64,000 nucleotides of DNA, taken from assembly GCA_963828625.1 (NCBI GenBank), contig CAWHEX010000011.1, positions 930,001-994,000 of the forward strand, in the 5' to 3' direction. Under the pieces are notes generated by a model. The model was not told where the DNA came from. It did no database searches and saw only the letters and a list, made by a program, of their open reading frames with translations. Below, piece by piece: positions 17,133-25,715 of the stretch; positions within the stretch are counted from its first letter, which is position 1; each line of letters opens with the position of its first letter. The DNA is from PALSA-894 sp963828625 (GTDB lineage Bacteria; Pseudomonadota; Alphaproteobacteria; Rhizobiales; Xanthobacteraceae). Position numbers and translations under genes: made by a program.

Positions 17133-18779
17133 TTACGCCGGCGCCTCGTGGAGCCACTGGCGGACAATGGCGACGGTTTCGTGCCGGGTTGCGTTCGGCG
17201 AGTTCGCCGACCTTCTGGATCGATTGCGCGTGCACCTGGCCCTGCACCTGCGCCATGTCGATCATCTTGGCGGTCTGGCTCGACGTGGCGCGGCATCGGT
17301 GCGCTGGGAAGTGCGGCGTGCGCGGTGCCGGCCGGCGATCGCGGGCATGCCTTGCGCGGGGGCGCTCATCGGCCGCCCCTCTCGGGCGTCAGGATGCGCC
17401 GCACCAGCGGCCGCACCACGAACAGCAGCACCACGAGGCCGAGCAGGCCCATCACGGCGAGCTCGATCGCCCGCATGATGTCGTCCTTGGTGGGCTGCAG
17501 CGACGTCATCCAGCCGGTCGGCTCCTGGATCGGCGCGGCCGGCGTTTCGGCGAAGCGCAGGTTCACGACCTCGATCTGGTCGCCGCGCTTCTGGTCGAAG
17601 CCGACCGCGGTGCGCACCAGCGCGGCGATGCGATCGAGCTCTTCCTTGGCGCGCGGCTGATAGACCGACTCGCCCTTCTCGTTCTTGGCGTAGCTGCCGT
17701 CGACCAGCACCGCCGCCGAGACGCGCTTGATGCGGCCGCCTTCGGTGACTTCGGTCTTGGTCGAGCGGGAAATCTCGTAGTTGACGATTTCCTCGGACTT
17801 CTTGGCGCTGTCGCGCGGCGTCTGGGCGCCCTGCTGCGGCTGCTGGTTCTGCGCCGCGCCGGGCAATTCGTTGCCGACGGTGACCTGGCCTTCCTTGCTG
17901 TCGCTGCGCGGAGGATTCCTCGCGCGTCTGGCTGGAGCGCAGCACCCGGCCTTCGGGATCGAACTTGTCGAAGGTCTCGGTGATGCGGTTGAAGTCGAAT
18001 TCGGCCGAGAGCTGCACGCGCGCGCGGCCCGGACCGACCACCGAGGACACGATCAATTCGATCTGGTCCTTCAGCCGCCGCTCGTAGCCGGCCTGGCGTT
18101 CTTCGCCGGTGCTGCCGATCGCCGCGGTGCCGGTGGCGGCGCCGTCGGCGAGCAGGTTGCCGGTTTCGTCGACGACCGAAACACGCTGCGGCTTCATGCC
18201 ATTCACCGCGGATGCGACGAGGTGGCGGATCGCGCGCACCTGCTTGGCTTCCAGCGCGCCGCGCACGCGCAGCACGATCGAGGCCGACGGCTCGACCTTG
18301 TCGCGCGAGAACAGCGGGCGCTCCGGCAGCACCAGATGCACGCGCGCGGCCTGCACGCGGTCGATCGCCTTGATGGTGCGGGCAAGCTCGCCTTCGAGCG
18401 CGCGCAGGTGATTGATGTTCTGGACGAAAGAGGTCGCGCCGAGCGTGTCGGACTTGTCGAAGATCTCGTAGCCGACGCCGCCGCCCTTGGGCAGGCCGCC
18501 TTCGGCGAGCTTCATGCGCACGCGGGTCATGCGGTCGCGCGGCACCATCACGATGGCGCCGTCGTTCTTCAGCTCGTAGGGGATCGCCTGGCGTTCGAGA
18601 TCCTTGATGATCGCGGCGGAATCTTCCGGCGTCAGGTCGGTGAACACCGGCGACATCTGCGGTGCGGTGACGCGCAGGATGATGAAGGCGAAGACGCCGA
18701 CCAGCGCCGCGGTGACGGCCGCCATCGCGCCAAGACGCGCCGCGCCAAGCGTGCGGACGAACTCGACGAGACCCTGCAT
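17133..18779 (-). CDS. fliF: Flagellar MS-ring protein FliF (frameshifted)
   Basis: Forms the membrane MS ring on which the flagellum assembles. N-terminal transmembrane segment at LGAMAAVTAALVGVFAFIIL, then the ring-building domain SPVFTDLTPEDSAAIIKDLE and RVQAARVHLVLPERPLFSRD. A periplasmic segment ends in the second transmembrane helix ELAVMGLLGLVVLLFVVRPL. The FliG-binding tail appears in a shifted frame as MIDMAQVQGQVHAQSIQKVG and ETVAIVRQWLHEAPA, ending at TAA 17133. Indels near 17910, 17375 and 17185 (and probably between 17280 and 17330) split it. Joined length is about 548 residues, normal. ATG 18779 was chosen because MQGLVEFVRTLG is the family-typical start. Confidence 0.93.
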
Positions 18780-18819
18780 TGTGCCCCAGCGATTGCCCCC
18801 GGACGCGACAGGCGCCCGA

Positions 18820-18865
18820 CCCGGCAAGTTTTGCCGGGTTCATGGTTTCGATCCGGTTAACGCGG
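18820..18865 (-). promoter_or_regulatory. CtrA plus ftr-like flagellar promoter block upstream of fliF
   Basis: On the minus strand, GTTCCGCGTTAACC and TTAA-N7-GAAAC (18860 to 18845) are followed by CCATGAACC and the perfect palindrome CCCGGCAAGTTTTGCCGGG (18820-18838, 8-bp arms, 3-base centre). It lies 41-86 bases before the fliF ATG. Most bases are shared with the block upstream of flhA. In Caulobacter the fliF promoter likewise carries a CtrA box next to an FlbD-binding ftr element; the match in layout is inference from that knowledge. Confidence 0.72.
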
Positions 18866-18906
18866 AACGGGCCGGGCGATCGCTACGGCGCCGCTGGACG
18901 GCTTGA

Positions 18907-18945
18907 CTAGACCGATCGGTCTAGCATATAGACCGAACGGTCTAG
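18907..18945. promoter_or_regulatory. Tandem TetR-type operators
   Basis: Two palindromes, CTAGACCGATCGGTCTAG (18907-18924) and TAGACCGAACGGTCTA (18929-18944), share the form TAGACCG-N2-CGGTCTA, with centres 21 bp apart (two helical turns). They lie 30 bases upstream of the cupin gene, and a TetR-family gene follows it. The form resembles operators reported for NemR/AcuR-like TetR repressors, so autoregulation by the linked TetR protein is likely. Confidence 0.78.
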
Positions 18946-18974
18946 TAGGCTGGAAAACACCAAGGGAGCCGCCA

Positions 18975-19366
18975 ATGCGCGTTGCCAAGGACCAAGTCGA
19001 CACCAAGATGCAGATCCCGGGCGCCGTCATCCGTCAGCGCACGGACTTCGGTGACGTCAGCGGATACGGGAAGATCAGCGGCGAGTATTTCACGCTCGCG
19101 GCCGGGGTCGATACCGCCGGCTGTTCGAAGGGCTCGAAGGCAATCTCTGCCAGTGTCCCCATTGGGGCTTCGTGCTGCGCGGCGAGATCACGACGACGGA
19201 CGCGGCCGGCAATCAGGAAACGGTCGGCGCCAATGACCTCTTCTATTGGCCGCCCGGGCACAACGTGAAGGTCATCGCGGATTCCGAGATCGTCATGTTC
19301 AGCCCGCAGCACGAGCACACGCAGGTCATCAATCACATGCTCAACAAGGTGAACGGCTACGCCTGA
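18975..19366 (+). CDS. Cupin-domain protein (one frameshift)
   Basis: Small single-domain cupin of about 130 residues. MRVAKDQVDTKMQIPGAVIR and YGKISGEYFTLAAGVDT are followed, after an indel near 19127, by CPHWGFVLRGEITTTDAAG, FYWPPGHNVKVIADSEIVMF and SPQHEHTQVINHML. The HxH-type metal ligands of cupin motif 1 are reduced (PHWG, then one Glu); motif 2 contributes GH. Controlled by tandem TetR operators and followed by the TetR gene, it may be part of a stress or detoxification response; the substrate is unknown. Confidence 0.75.
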
Positions 19367-19471
19367 CGAAAGAGCTAATCACCCGACTCGCTTGCCGGCG
19401 TCCGGAAAAGGTAATCTTCCGGGCGCCGGAATCATCGCGCGTCCACGACAGGAACGAGAACGCTTCCCGTG

Positions 19472-20080
19472 ATGCATTCAACCAAACAGCGGCTGATCGA
19501 TGCGGGCCTGCGCATGCTGCTGGAGCAGGGCTACAACAGCCTCGGCATTCAGGCGCTGCTCGATGCGACCGACACGCCCAAGGGCTCCTTCTATCATCAC
19601 TTCAAGGACAAGGAGGATTTCGCCCTTCAGGTGATCGACGCCTACATGGTGAGCGTCCATGCGGGCCTCGATGCGTGCCTGCTCGATCAGACGCTGCCTC
19701 CGCTCGCGCGCATCCGGCGCTTTTTCGAAACGACGCGTCAGGCGTATGAGGCGGAAGGCTATCTCGGCTGTCTCATGGGCGGGCTTGGCCAGGAATTGTC
19801 CGGCGCGAGCGAGGTCTTCCGCAGCAAGATCGACTGGTGCCTCTCGTCCATCGCCGAACGCATGGCGAAATGTCTGGAAGAGGCGCGGCAGAAAGGCGAC
19901 ATCCCCGCCGCGTACGACGTGCAGAACATGGCGGACCTGCTGGTCGATTGCTGGGAGGGCGCCGCGCTGCGCAGCCGCCTGCGGCGAAATCCCGCGTCGC
20001 TGAACGCGATGCTCGATTTCTACATCGGCTCGATCGCGGTGACGCCCGGCGCGAGCGGTGCGCCTGCGCCGGTATCCTGA
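19472..20080 (+). CDS. TetR-family transcriptional regulator
   Basis: Repressor with an N-terminal helix-turn-helix: KQRLIDAGLRMLLEQGYNSL, then QALLDATDTPKGSFYHHFKD, the canonical TetR recognition helix. The C-terminal ligand domain includes EGYLGCLMGGLGQELSGASE with a Cys that could sense electrophiles, as in NemR; this is inference. Intact, about 202 residues. ATG 19472 was chosen over GTG 19469. It follows the cupin gene by 105 bases and probably binds the TAGACCG-N2-CGGTCTA operators upstream of it. Confidence 0.87.
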   Translation: MHSTKQRLIDAGLRMLLEQGYNSLGIQALLDATDTPKGSFYHHFKDKEDFALQVIDAYMVSVHAGLDACLLDQTLPPLARIRRFFETTRQAYEAEGYLGCLMGGLGQELSGASEVFRSKIDWCLSSIAERMAKCLEEARQKGDIPAAYDVQNMADLLVDCWEGAALRSRLRRNPASLNAMLDFYIGSIAVTPGASGAPAPVS

Positions 20081-20110
20081 AAACACAAACGCCGGCCCTG
20101 CGGCCGGCGT
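20076..20110 (-). terminator. Terminator of sciP
   Basis: ACGCCGGCC-CTGC-GGCCGGCGT (20089-20110) is a perfect 9-bp stem. On the minus strand it is followed by GTTTGTGTTTTC, a T-rich tail, 28 bases after the sciP stop. It may also work for the TetR gene on the other strand, though without a T-run there. Confidence 0.8.
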
Positions 20111-20137
20111 CGCGTTAACGGATCGGCAAGCTTTGGC

Positions 20138-20413
20138 TTACTGACGATACTGCTGGATGCGCGTGGTGCGCAGCCCGGCGAGGCCGTGGCGATCGATCGA
20201 GTATTGCCAGGCGAGGAATTCTTCGACGGTCAGCGTGTAGCGGGTGCAAGCCTCTTCGAGCGACAAAAGCCCGCCGCGCACCGCGGCAACGACCTCCGCC
20301 TTGCGACGGATGACCCAGCGCCGCGTGCCGGGAGCCGGCAAGTCGGCGATCGTCAGCGGGCTGCCATCCGGCCCGATGACATACTTGACCCTCGGGCGAT
20401 GAGGTTCGGTCAT
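20138..20413 (-). CDS. sciP: CtrA inhibitor SciP (DUF1153)
   Basis: Small helix-turn-helix protein of about 91 residues that in Caulobacter binds CtrA and blocks activation of CtrA targets in early S phase. The sequence is strongly conserved: VKYVIGPDGSPLTIADLPAP, TRRWVIRRKAEVVAAVRGGL and LTVEEFLAWQYSIDRHGLAG. ATG 20413 (MTEPHRPRV) was preferred to an upstream start at 20431. A CtrA-type site lies 54 bases upstream, consistent with CtrA control of its own inhibitor. It is followed by a clear terminator. Confidence 0.94.
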   Translation of the reverse strand: MTEPHRPRVKYVIGPDGSPLTIADLPAPGTRRWVIRRKAEVVAAVRGGLLSLEEACTRYTLTVEEFLAWQYSIDRHGLAGLRTTRIQQYRQ

Positions 20414-20466
20414 TGGTACACTCACACGCACAAACTGATACTCGGTGTGAGAATAGACATGCGGGT

Positions 20467-20481
20467 TTAAAATTTAGCTAA
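20467..20481. promoter_or_regulatory. Putative CtrA site upstream of sciP
   Basis: TTAA-AATTTAG-CTAA matches TTAA-N7-TTAA at 7 of 8 positions, 54 bases before the sciP ATG, in an AT-rich island within very GC-rich DNA. CtrA activates sciP in Caulobacter; the same loop is inferred here. Confidence 0.55.
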
Positions 20482-20510
20482 GCGTCGCAGTGAAATAGGA
20501 AACAAATATC

Positions 20511-21254
20511 CTACCGAGGTACCGCCTTCGGCACGGCAACGAAGCCACTTAAAGGCCCCGGCCGCACGACCTTTTTGATCTTGTCCATCGTGAAGCTCTG
20601 GCCGCCGATCTGCAGCGTCGGCGGGGTCGCGTTCAGGTCCACGCTGTCGACAATGCCGGAAACCTGCGTCGAGATCGCCACCGCATTGCCGCTCGTGTCC
20701 TTGGCGGTGATCACCATCGTGTAATTGCCGTCCGCATTCTTCACGCCGTTGGCGCTGCGGCCGTCCCACTGGAAGTTCTGCATGCCGGCCTGGACCGTGT
20801 AGCTGCCGGAATAGACCAGCGACCCGGCCGAATTCTTGATGTTGATGGTCGCGGCCGCCGGCTTGTCGGAGACGAAGCTCCATTTCGCGGCGCCGCTTTC
20901 GAGCTTCGCGGTCGCGCCATCCACCGTCGCGGTCGAGCCGAGATAAGCCATCGCGGCGGTCGACTGCGCCGCCTGCTCGATGGCGATCAGCGACGCCATC
21001 TGGGTATTCATCTTCATCTGCTGCTCGACCTGGGTGAACTGGACGAGCTGCTGGGTGAACTGATTGGTGTCGAGCGGCTCCAGCGGGTTCTGGTTCTTGA
21101 GCTGCGTCGTCAGCAAGGTCAGGAACGCCTCGAAATTCTTCGCGAGCGACGTCGAGTCCTTGTCGGACTTGATCGTCACGCCGGACGTGTTGGACGGCGC
21201 GGTGCCGGTCGCGGACGTGATCGTATTGGCGATCGATGCAAGCGTGTCAGCCAT
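20511..21254 (-). CDS. flgD: Flagellar hook capping protein FlgD
   Basis: Scaffold that caps the growing hook. Intact, 247 residues. N-terminal secretion/capping region: SLAKNFEAFLTLLTTQLKNQ followed by NPLEPLDTNQFTQQLVQFTQ, the FlgD signature. FlgD Ig-like region: PAAATINIKNSAGSLVYSGS and FQWDGRSANGVKNADGNYTM. It ends TMDKIKKVVRPGPLSGFVAV. It starts 3 bases after the fliK stop in the same direction, so the two are co-transcribed. The C-terminal extension after VRPG is slightly longer than I expect and may hide an indel. Confidence 0.92.
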   Translation of the reverse strand: MADTLASIANTITSATGTAPSNTSGVTIKSDKDSTSLAKNFEAFLTLLTTQLKNQNPLEPLDTNQFTQQLVQFTQVEQQMKMNTQMASLIAIEQAAQSTAAMAYLGSTATVDGATAKLESGAAKWSFVSDKPAAATINIKNSAGSLVYSGSYTVQAGMQNFQWDGRSANGVKNADGNYTMVITAKDTSGNAVAISTQVSGIVDSVDLNATPPTLQIGGQSFTMDKIKKVVRPGPLSGFVAVPKAVPR

Positions 21255-21257
21255 GGT

Positions 21258-22913
21258 TCACACCCTGATGTCGATGCCGCCGCCGAGGCCGATCATCCGG
21301 CCATAGCCGCGGCGCGCGGCTTCGGCCGCAACGGTTTCGTCGTCCGGAACGATCAGGTGCGCCGCGATTTCGCGCGGCGCCTGGTCGCGGTTGGCGGAAT
21401 TCTGATCGCGCAGCGAAAACTCCATGCCGCCCTCGGTATTGAGGCCGGCGTGTTGCAGCGCGCGCTCAAGCTGCGGGGCGTCGCGGCGCAGGAGGTCGAG
21501 CGTGTCGGCGCGCTCTACCATCAGCCGCGACGTGACCTTGCCGCCGTGATCGACATCGAGCCGCACATCGATGCGCCCAAGCTCCGGCGGGTCGAGGCGG
21601 ATCTCGAAACGGCGATGGCCGTCCATTGCGCGCGAGACGATCTCGACCGCGAGGCCGGCGACCGGCACCGTGTTGTCCGCGCGCGCGTCGATCCGCAACG
21701 CGGTCAGCGGCGAGAGGGTCGGCAGCGGTGCATGCGTGGCGAGCGAGAAACGGCGTGGGGGGCGTGTTGTTGCTGGTTTGCGCAGGTGCCGCAGTGGTCG
21801 GCGTCGTGTCGCTGCGCGCGTCGGCCGGTGCTGGCCGCGCCGGAGCGGCGGCGTGTTCTGATCGCTGCGCCTGATGCGCGACCGGTGCGTTCGGCTCAGC
21901 CGGCTCGGTCGGCTCCACGGCGTCGGCGGGTCGTGCCGCGTCGACGGGCTTCTGCGCTTCGGCCGGACGCTCGGCGTTCGCCGCGTGCTCGGCCTTGAGT
22001 TTTGCCGGGTCGGCCTTCTGATCGGTGGGCGCCGCAAGCTTCGGTATCGGTGCGGGTATCTCGGTTTGTTCGGCGGCCTGCGGGGCAGGGGCCTTTTGCG
22101 TGTTGTCGGCGGAAGTCGCCTTGCCGGCAGCGGTCGCAGCGGCAGGCGTCGCGGCGGGCTTCTCTTCAACCGGCGCGGTGTCGGCGGCGACCGGCGCGTC
22201 TGCGGTTTCAGCCGGCGCGGTGGCGGAGGGCTTTCGGCGGGACGGCGGCGTTGATGGCAGTCTCGACCGCGGCGACAGCCTCTGCGTCGGTTGCCGCGGG
22301 CGCGACGGTATTGGCCGGAGCCGGGGCGGGTGCCGCGACCGGAACGATCAGCGCAGCCGCAACATCGACCGTCGCCGCATCGGCTGACTCCGGTGCGTCG
22401 CCGGTATCCGCGGTCTGTTCGGGCGCAGTGGCGGTCTCGGCGTCGATGGTCTCGGGCGCATCGCCGCCGACACTGGCCTTGGGCGCCTCTGCGGTGAGCA
22501 GCGTGGCGACGATTGCGAGCGCCGCGTCGGTCTCTGCGATTTCGGTGGTATCGGCCGGCGCTTCCTGCGGGGCGGACGGCTGGCCGTCCTTCACCTGCGG
22601 CTTTGCCTCTGGCTCGGCAGACTTTGTCGGCCTGGATGCGGTCTTCCGCTCGGAACCGCGGGTGGGGCGCGCCTCTGTCGAGGACTCGGTGCGATCGTCG
22701 GCCGGGCGGGTCTGATCGGTGCGCTCCGTGCCGCGGGTGCGGCTCGTGGCGCTCGGAACGAGAGGCGCGCGGCTCAGCCGGCGCGCCGTCGAGCATTCCT
22801 TCGAACGACTCCGACGCAGTACGCGCTCCCGCGCGCCCCGCAACTGGCTCGGGACGCATGGACCGTGAAACAACCGGATCTGACGCGACATTAGGCAAGG
22901 CACAAACCCTCAT
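21258..22913 (-). CDS. fliK: Flagellar hook-length control protein FliK (frameshifted)
   Basis: Secreted ruler protein that sets hook length and switches export specificity. The N-terminus MRVCALPNVASDPVVSRSMR is followed by a very long low-complexity region rich in Ala, Pro, Thr and acidic residues (ESADAATVDVAAALIVPVAA), as usual for FliK. The conserved C-terminal export-switch domain is RRFEIRLDPPELGRIDVRLD and LMVERADTLDLLRRDAPQLE. Indels near 22770, 22240 and 21790 divide it. Joined length is about 550 residues. It is upstream of flgD with 3 bases between them. Confidence 0.88.
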   Translation of the reverse strand: MRVCALPNVASDPVVSRSMRPEPVAGRAGARTASESFEGMLDGAPAEPRASRSERHEPHPRHGAHRSDPPGRRSHRVLDRGAPHPRFRAEDRIQADKVCRARGKAAGEGRPAVRPAGSAGRYHRNRRDRRGARNRRHAAHRRGAQGQCRRRCARDHRRRDRHCARTDRGYRRRTGVSRCGDGRCCGCADRSGRGTRPGSGQYRRARGNRRRGCRRGRDCHQRRRPAESPPPPRRLKPQTRRSPPTPRRLKRSPPRRLPLRPLPARRLPPTTRKRPLPRRPPNKPRYPHRYRSLRRPPIRRPTRQNSRPSTRRTPSVRPKRRSPSTRHDPPTPWSRPSRLSRTHRSRIRRSDQNTPPLRRGQHRPTRAATRRRPLRHLRKPATTRPPRRFSLATHAPLPTLSPLTALRIDARADNTVPVAGLAVEIVSRAMDGHRRFEIRLDPPELGRIDVRLDVDHGGKVTSRLMVERADTLDLLRRDAPQLERALQHAGLNTEGGMEFSLRDQNSANRDQAPREIAAHLIVPDDETVAAEAARRGYGRMIGLGGGIDIRV

Positions 22914-23054
22914 GGGCGCACGGGAGCGCCGAGAAGGTTTGCAAGCAGCGGGCCATGCCCGCTGGAGAGCGATTAAATTTGTATTTTCAATATCTTAGTT
23001 CGATTTTGGTCGTGTATCAGCGGAACCCGGTTCCCGGCATCCCTTGCTGCACAA

Positions 23055-23071
23055 GCGGCAAGAACTGCCGC
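23055..23071. promoter_or_regulatory. ftr-like inverted repeat upstream of fliK
   Basis: GCGGCAAGAACTGCCGC is a perfect 6-5-6 inverted repeat containing GGCAA-GAA-CTGCC, the same 13-base form as the repeats upstream of flhA and fliF. It lies about 142 bases upstream of fliK (minus) and 70 bases before mnmA (plus). FlbD control of fliK-flgD is the likely meaning. Confidence 0.5.
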
Positions 23072-23140
23072 GCACGGTTCCGGTGACGCACGCATCGGCG
23101 TTCATTGCGCCGGGAGAGGCCGCCTTATAGGTATAACCGC

Positions 23141-24313
23141 ATGCTCAACAGCCTCGATATTGAGGGCCGTCCGCAGGACACGCGCGTCGTTGTCGCGATG
23201 TCCGGCGGCGTCGACTCGTCGGTCACGGCCGCGCTGCTCAAGGCCGAGGGCTACGACGTCGTCGGCGTGACGTTGCAGCTTTACGATCACGGGGCGGCGA
23301 CCCACCGCAAGGGCGCGTGCTGCGCCGGACGCGACATCCATGACGCGCGCGCGGTCGCGGAGCGCATCGGCATTCCGCATTACGTGCTCGACTACGAGGC
23401 GCGCTTCAAGGAGGCGGTGATCGACCGCTTCGCCGAGAGCTACGCGGCGGGCGAGACGCCGGTGCCGTGTGTCGAGTGCAACCGTTCGATCAAGTTCGCC
23501 GATCTGCTCGGCACGGCGCGCGAGCTTGGCGCGCGCGTGCTCGCGACCGGCCACTATGTGGTCAATCGCCGCCTGCCCGACGGCAGCCATGCGCTCTATC
23601 GCGCGCACGAGAGCGAGCGCGACCAGAGCTATTTCCTGTTCGCCACCACGCAGGCGCAGCTCGATGTGCTGCGCTTCCCGCTCGGCGGCCTGCCGAAGAG
23701 CGAGACGCGCGCGCTCGCACACAAGTTCGGTCTTGCGATCGCCGACAAGCAGGACAGCCAGGACATCTGCTTCGTTCCGACCGGGCACTATGCCGACATC
23801 ATCGAGCGCCTGCGGCCCAGCGCTGCGACGCCGGGCGACATCGTCGACCTCTCCGGCAAGGTGCTCGGGCAGCACGACGGCATCATCCATTTCACCGTGG
23901 GCCAGCGTAAGGGCCTGAAGATCGCCGCGCGCGATCCGCTTTACGTGGTGCGGCTCGATGCGGCGGCGAACCGCGTGATCGTCGGCCCGCGCGCCGCGCT
24001 GGCAACGCGCGCGATCGATCTCACCGACGTGAACTGGATCGGCGAAGGCGCGCTCGGCGATGCGCCGCGCCGCGAGGTGTTCGTGAAGGTGCGCTCGACG
24101 CGCCCGCCGCGCGCCGCCTGGCTGAGCACGGAACGCGACGGCGTGACGGTCGAGCTTGTTGACGGCGAAGAAGGCGTCGCGCCGGGACAGGCCTGTGTCT
24201 TCTACGACTCGGCGGAAGGCGGCGCGCGCGTGCTCGGCGGCGGTTTCATCCGCGCCACGCAGGCGATGGCCGCGACGGATACGCGAACGGAAGCTGTTGC
24301 GGCGCACGTCTGA
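23141..24313 (+). CDS. mnmA: tRNA-specific 2-thiouridylase MnmA
   Basis: Thiolates U34 of tRNA-Lys, Glu and Gln. Intact, 390 residues. PP-loop VVVAMSGGVDSSVTAALLKA, catalytic Cys in PVPCVECNRSIKFADLL and in SQDICFVPTGHYADI, and the central RKGLKIAARDPLYVVRLDAA. ATG 23141 (MLNSLDIEGRPQDT) was chosen as nearest to the PP-loop; GTG/ATG options lie upstream to 23105. Its promoter region is shared with the divergent fliK. Confidence 0.96.
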   Translation: MLNSLDIEGRPQDTRVVVAMSGGVDSSVTAALLKAEGYDVVGVTLQLYDHGAATHRKGACCAGRDIHDARAVAERIGIPHYVLDYEARFKEAVIDRFAESYAAGETPVPCVECNRSIKFADLLGTARELGARVLATGHYVVNRRLPDGSHALYRAHESERDQSYFLFATTQAQLDVLRFPLGGLPKSETRALAHKFGLAIADKQDSQDICFVPTGHYADIIERLRPSAATPGDIVDLSGKVLGQHDGIIHFTVGQRKGLKIAARDPLYVVRLDAAANRVIVGPRAALATRAIDLTDVNWIGEGALGDAPRREVFVKVRSTRPPRAAWLSTERDGVTVELVDGEEGVAPGQACVFYDSAEGGARVLGGGFIRATQAMAATDTRTEAVAAHV

Positions 24314-24338
24314 CCGGGTTGCGTGAGGCGAGGGGGCG

Positions 24339-24999
24339 TATGGCGGACACTCTCGATCGGGGCGCGGTCGAAAAGGCCTATGCGCGCTGGGCTCCGGTCT
24401 ACGATCTGGTCTTCGGCAAGGTGTTCGAGCGCGGGCGCCGCGCCTCGATCGCGGCGGCCGAGCGCGTCGGCGGGCGCATTCTCGAGGTCGGCGTCGGCAC
24501 CGGCATCTCGCTGCCCGACTATGCGCGCACCAATCGCCTCGTCGGAATCGACATCTCGGCGCCGATGCTGCGCAAGGCGCAGGAGCGCGTCGCCGAATAC
24601 GGCCTGAGCAATGTCGAGGCGCTCGCCGTGATGGACGCAAAGCATCTCGCGTTTCCCGACGGCGCGTTCGACGTGATCGTCGCGCAATACGTCATCACGG
24701 CGGTGCCGGACCCGGAGGCGACGCTCGACGAGTTCACGCGCGTGCTCAAGCCGGGCGGCGAGATCGTTCTGGTGAACCACATCGGCGCCGAGAGCGGCGC
24801 GCGCAAGGCGTTCGAGCTGGCGTTCGCGCCGGTCGCGCGCCGGCTCGGCTGGCGTCCGGAGTTTCCGTGGGGACGACTGACCGCGTGGATGGACCGCGCG
24901 CCCGGCATTCACTTCATCGAGCGCAAGCCGATGCCGCCGCTCGGTCATTTTTCGCTGATCCGCTACGGCAAGAGCAATGGCGGCGCGCATCAAGCTTAA
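24339..24999 (+). CDS. SAM-dependent methyltransferase, PmtA-like
   Basis: Class I methyltransferase of about 219 residues. AYARWAPVYDLVFGKVFERG is the N-terminal region seen in rhizobial phosphatidylethanolamine N-methyltransferase PmtA. The SAM-binding motif I is ILEVGVGTGISLPDYA, then LVGIDISAPMLRKAQERV and VLKPGGEIVLVNHIGAE. The natural role is likely methylation of phosphatidylethanolamine to phosphatidylcholine at the membrane; ubiquinone-type methyltransferases share the fold, so substrate is inferred. It is 25 bases downstream of mnmA. Confidence 0.78.
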
Positions 25000-25010
25000 A
25001 GGAGGCTCAC

Positions 25011-25214
25011 ATGAACGAAGACGCATTCAACATGAGCGTGCGCAAGTTTCTCAAGAAGGTCGGCGTGACGGCGCAGCGCGAGATCGAGCAGGCGGTGCGC
25101 GATGCGGAAGCCGCCGGCAAGCTCAAGTCCGGCGCGCTGCCCGCCAAGGCGACGTTCACGATCGGCGGCGTGAACCTGACGTTCGACGTGACCGGCGAAG
25201 TCGAGACGGCTTAG
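25011..25214 (+). CDS. Small conserved protein, DUF6494-like
   Basis: 67 residues, MNEDAFNMSVRKFLKKVGVT then QREIEQAVRDAEAAGKLKSG and a short beta tail VNLTFDVTGEVETA. I recognise it as a small conserved alphaproteobacterial protein (DUF6494). The ribosome-binding site AAAGGAGG before ATG 25011 is excellent. It follows the methyltransferase by 11 bases and is probably co-transcribed. Function unknown. Confidence 0.78.
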   Translation: MNEDAFNMSVRKFLKKVGVTAQREIEQAVRDAEAAGKLKSGALPAKATFTIGGVNLTFDVTGEVETA

Positions 25215-25226
25215 GACGCGCGCCGT

Positions 25227-25466
25227 TCAGTGCGCGCCGTGCGGGCCGAGTTCGGTGCCTTCGCCCTTGTCGAGAAACACGGTGCCGAAATGCGCGAGCG
25301 CGTCGGCCATCAGCTTGGCCTGCTCCGCCTCGGGCTCGACGGACAGGATGAGCTCCGCGAGGCTCTCCACGATCATGGCGGCGATCTTTGAGACGTCCGC
25401 GCCCTCGTTGCCCTCGATGTGCTGGCGGATCAACTCGTTGATATCGCAATGCAGGCAATCGGACAT
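25227..25466 (-). CDS. Small conserved hypothetical protein with CxxC
   Basis: 79 residues: MSDCLHCDINELIRQHIEGN, then a helical region AAMIVESLAELILSVEPEAE and a short acidic tail ending GPHGAH. The N-terminal CLHC and terminal His residues could bind metal. It ends 12 bases from the convergent DUF6494-like gene. An in-frame longer start at 25568 exists, but ATG 25466 with GGAGCTGCCG upstream fits better. I recognise no function. Confidence 0.65.
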   Translation of the reverse strand: MSDCLHCDINELIRQHIEGNEGADVSKIAAMIVESLAELILSVEPEAEQAKLMADALAHFGTVFLDKGEGTELGPHGAH

Positions 25467-25616
25467 CGGCAGCTCCGTCGGGACGCGCACGCCCACCTCG
25501 AATATAGTGCGCGGCGCGCCGAAAACCCCGTGTTCCCTGCGAACGTGATGAATCCGGCACGGCCGCACCTTGCAGGCCCGGACTTCCTATGCCAAATGCC
25601 CTCTCCGAAAGCCCTT

Positions 25617-25693
25617 GGCGGGGTAGCTCAGCTGGTTAGAGCGGCGGAATCATAATCCGTAGGTCGGGGGTTCAAGTCCCTCCCCCGCTACCA
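25617..25693 (+). tRNA. tRNA-Met (CAT anticodon)
   Basis: A 77-base cloverleaf: acceptor GGCGGGG pairs with CCCCGCT, D-arm GCTCAGCTGGTTAGAGC, anticodon stem GCGGA/TCCGT with loop containing CAT (25651-25653), T-arm GGGGGTTCAAGTCCCTC, discriminator A and encoded CCA. Sequence fits the elongator tRNA-Met of Rhizobiales; tRNA-Ile2 with lysidine at C34 also has CAT, but its body differs. Confidence 0.93.
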
Positions 25694-25715
25694 ATTTCCG
25701 AAGCGTTGTAAAGGT

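Noticed and set aside
23030..23060. Possible sigma-54 -24/-12 element near the fliK ftr-like repeat
   Set aside because: GG and GC elements are spaced by 8 rather than 10 bases on the strands checked; does not meet the GG-N10-GC rule.
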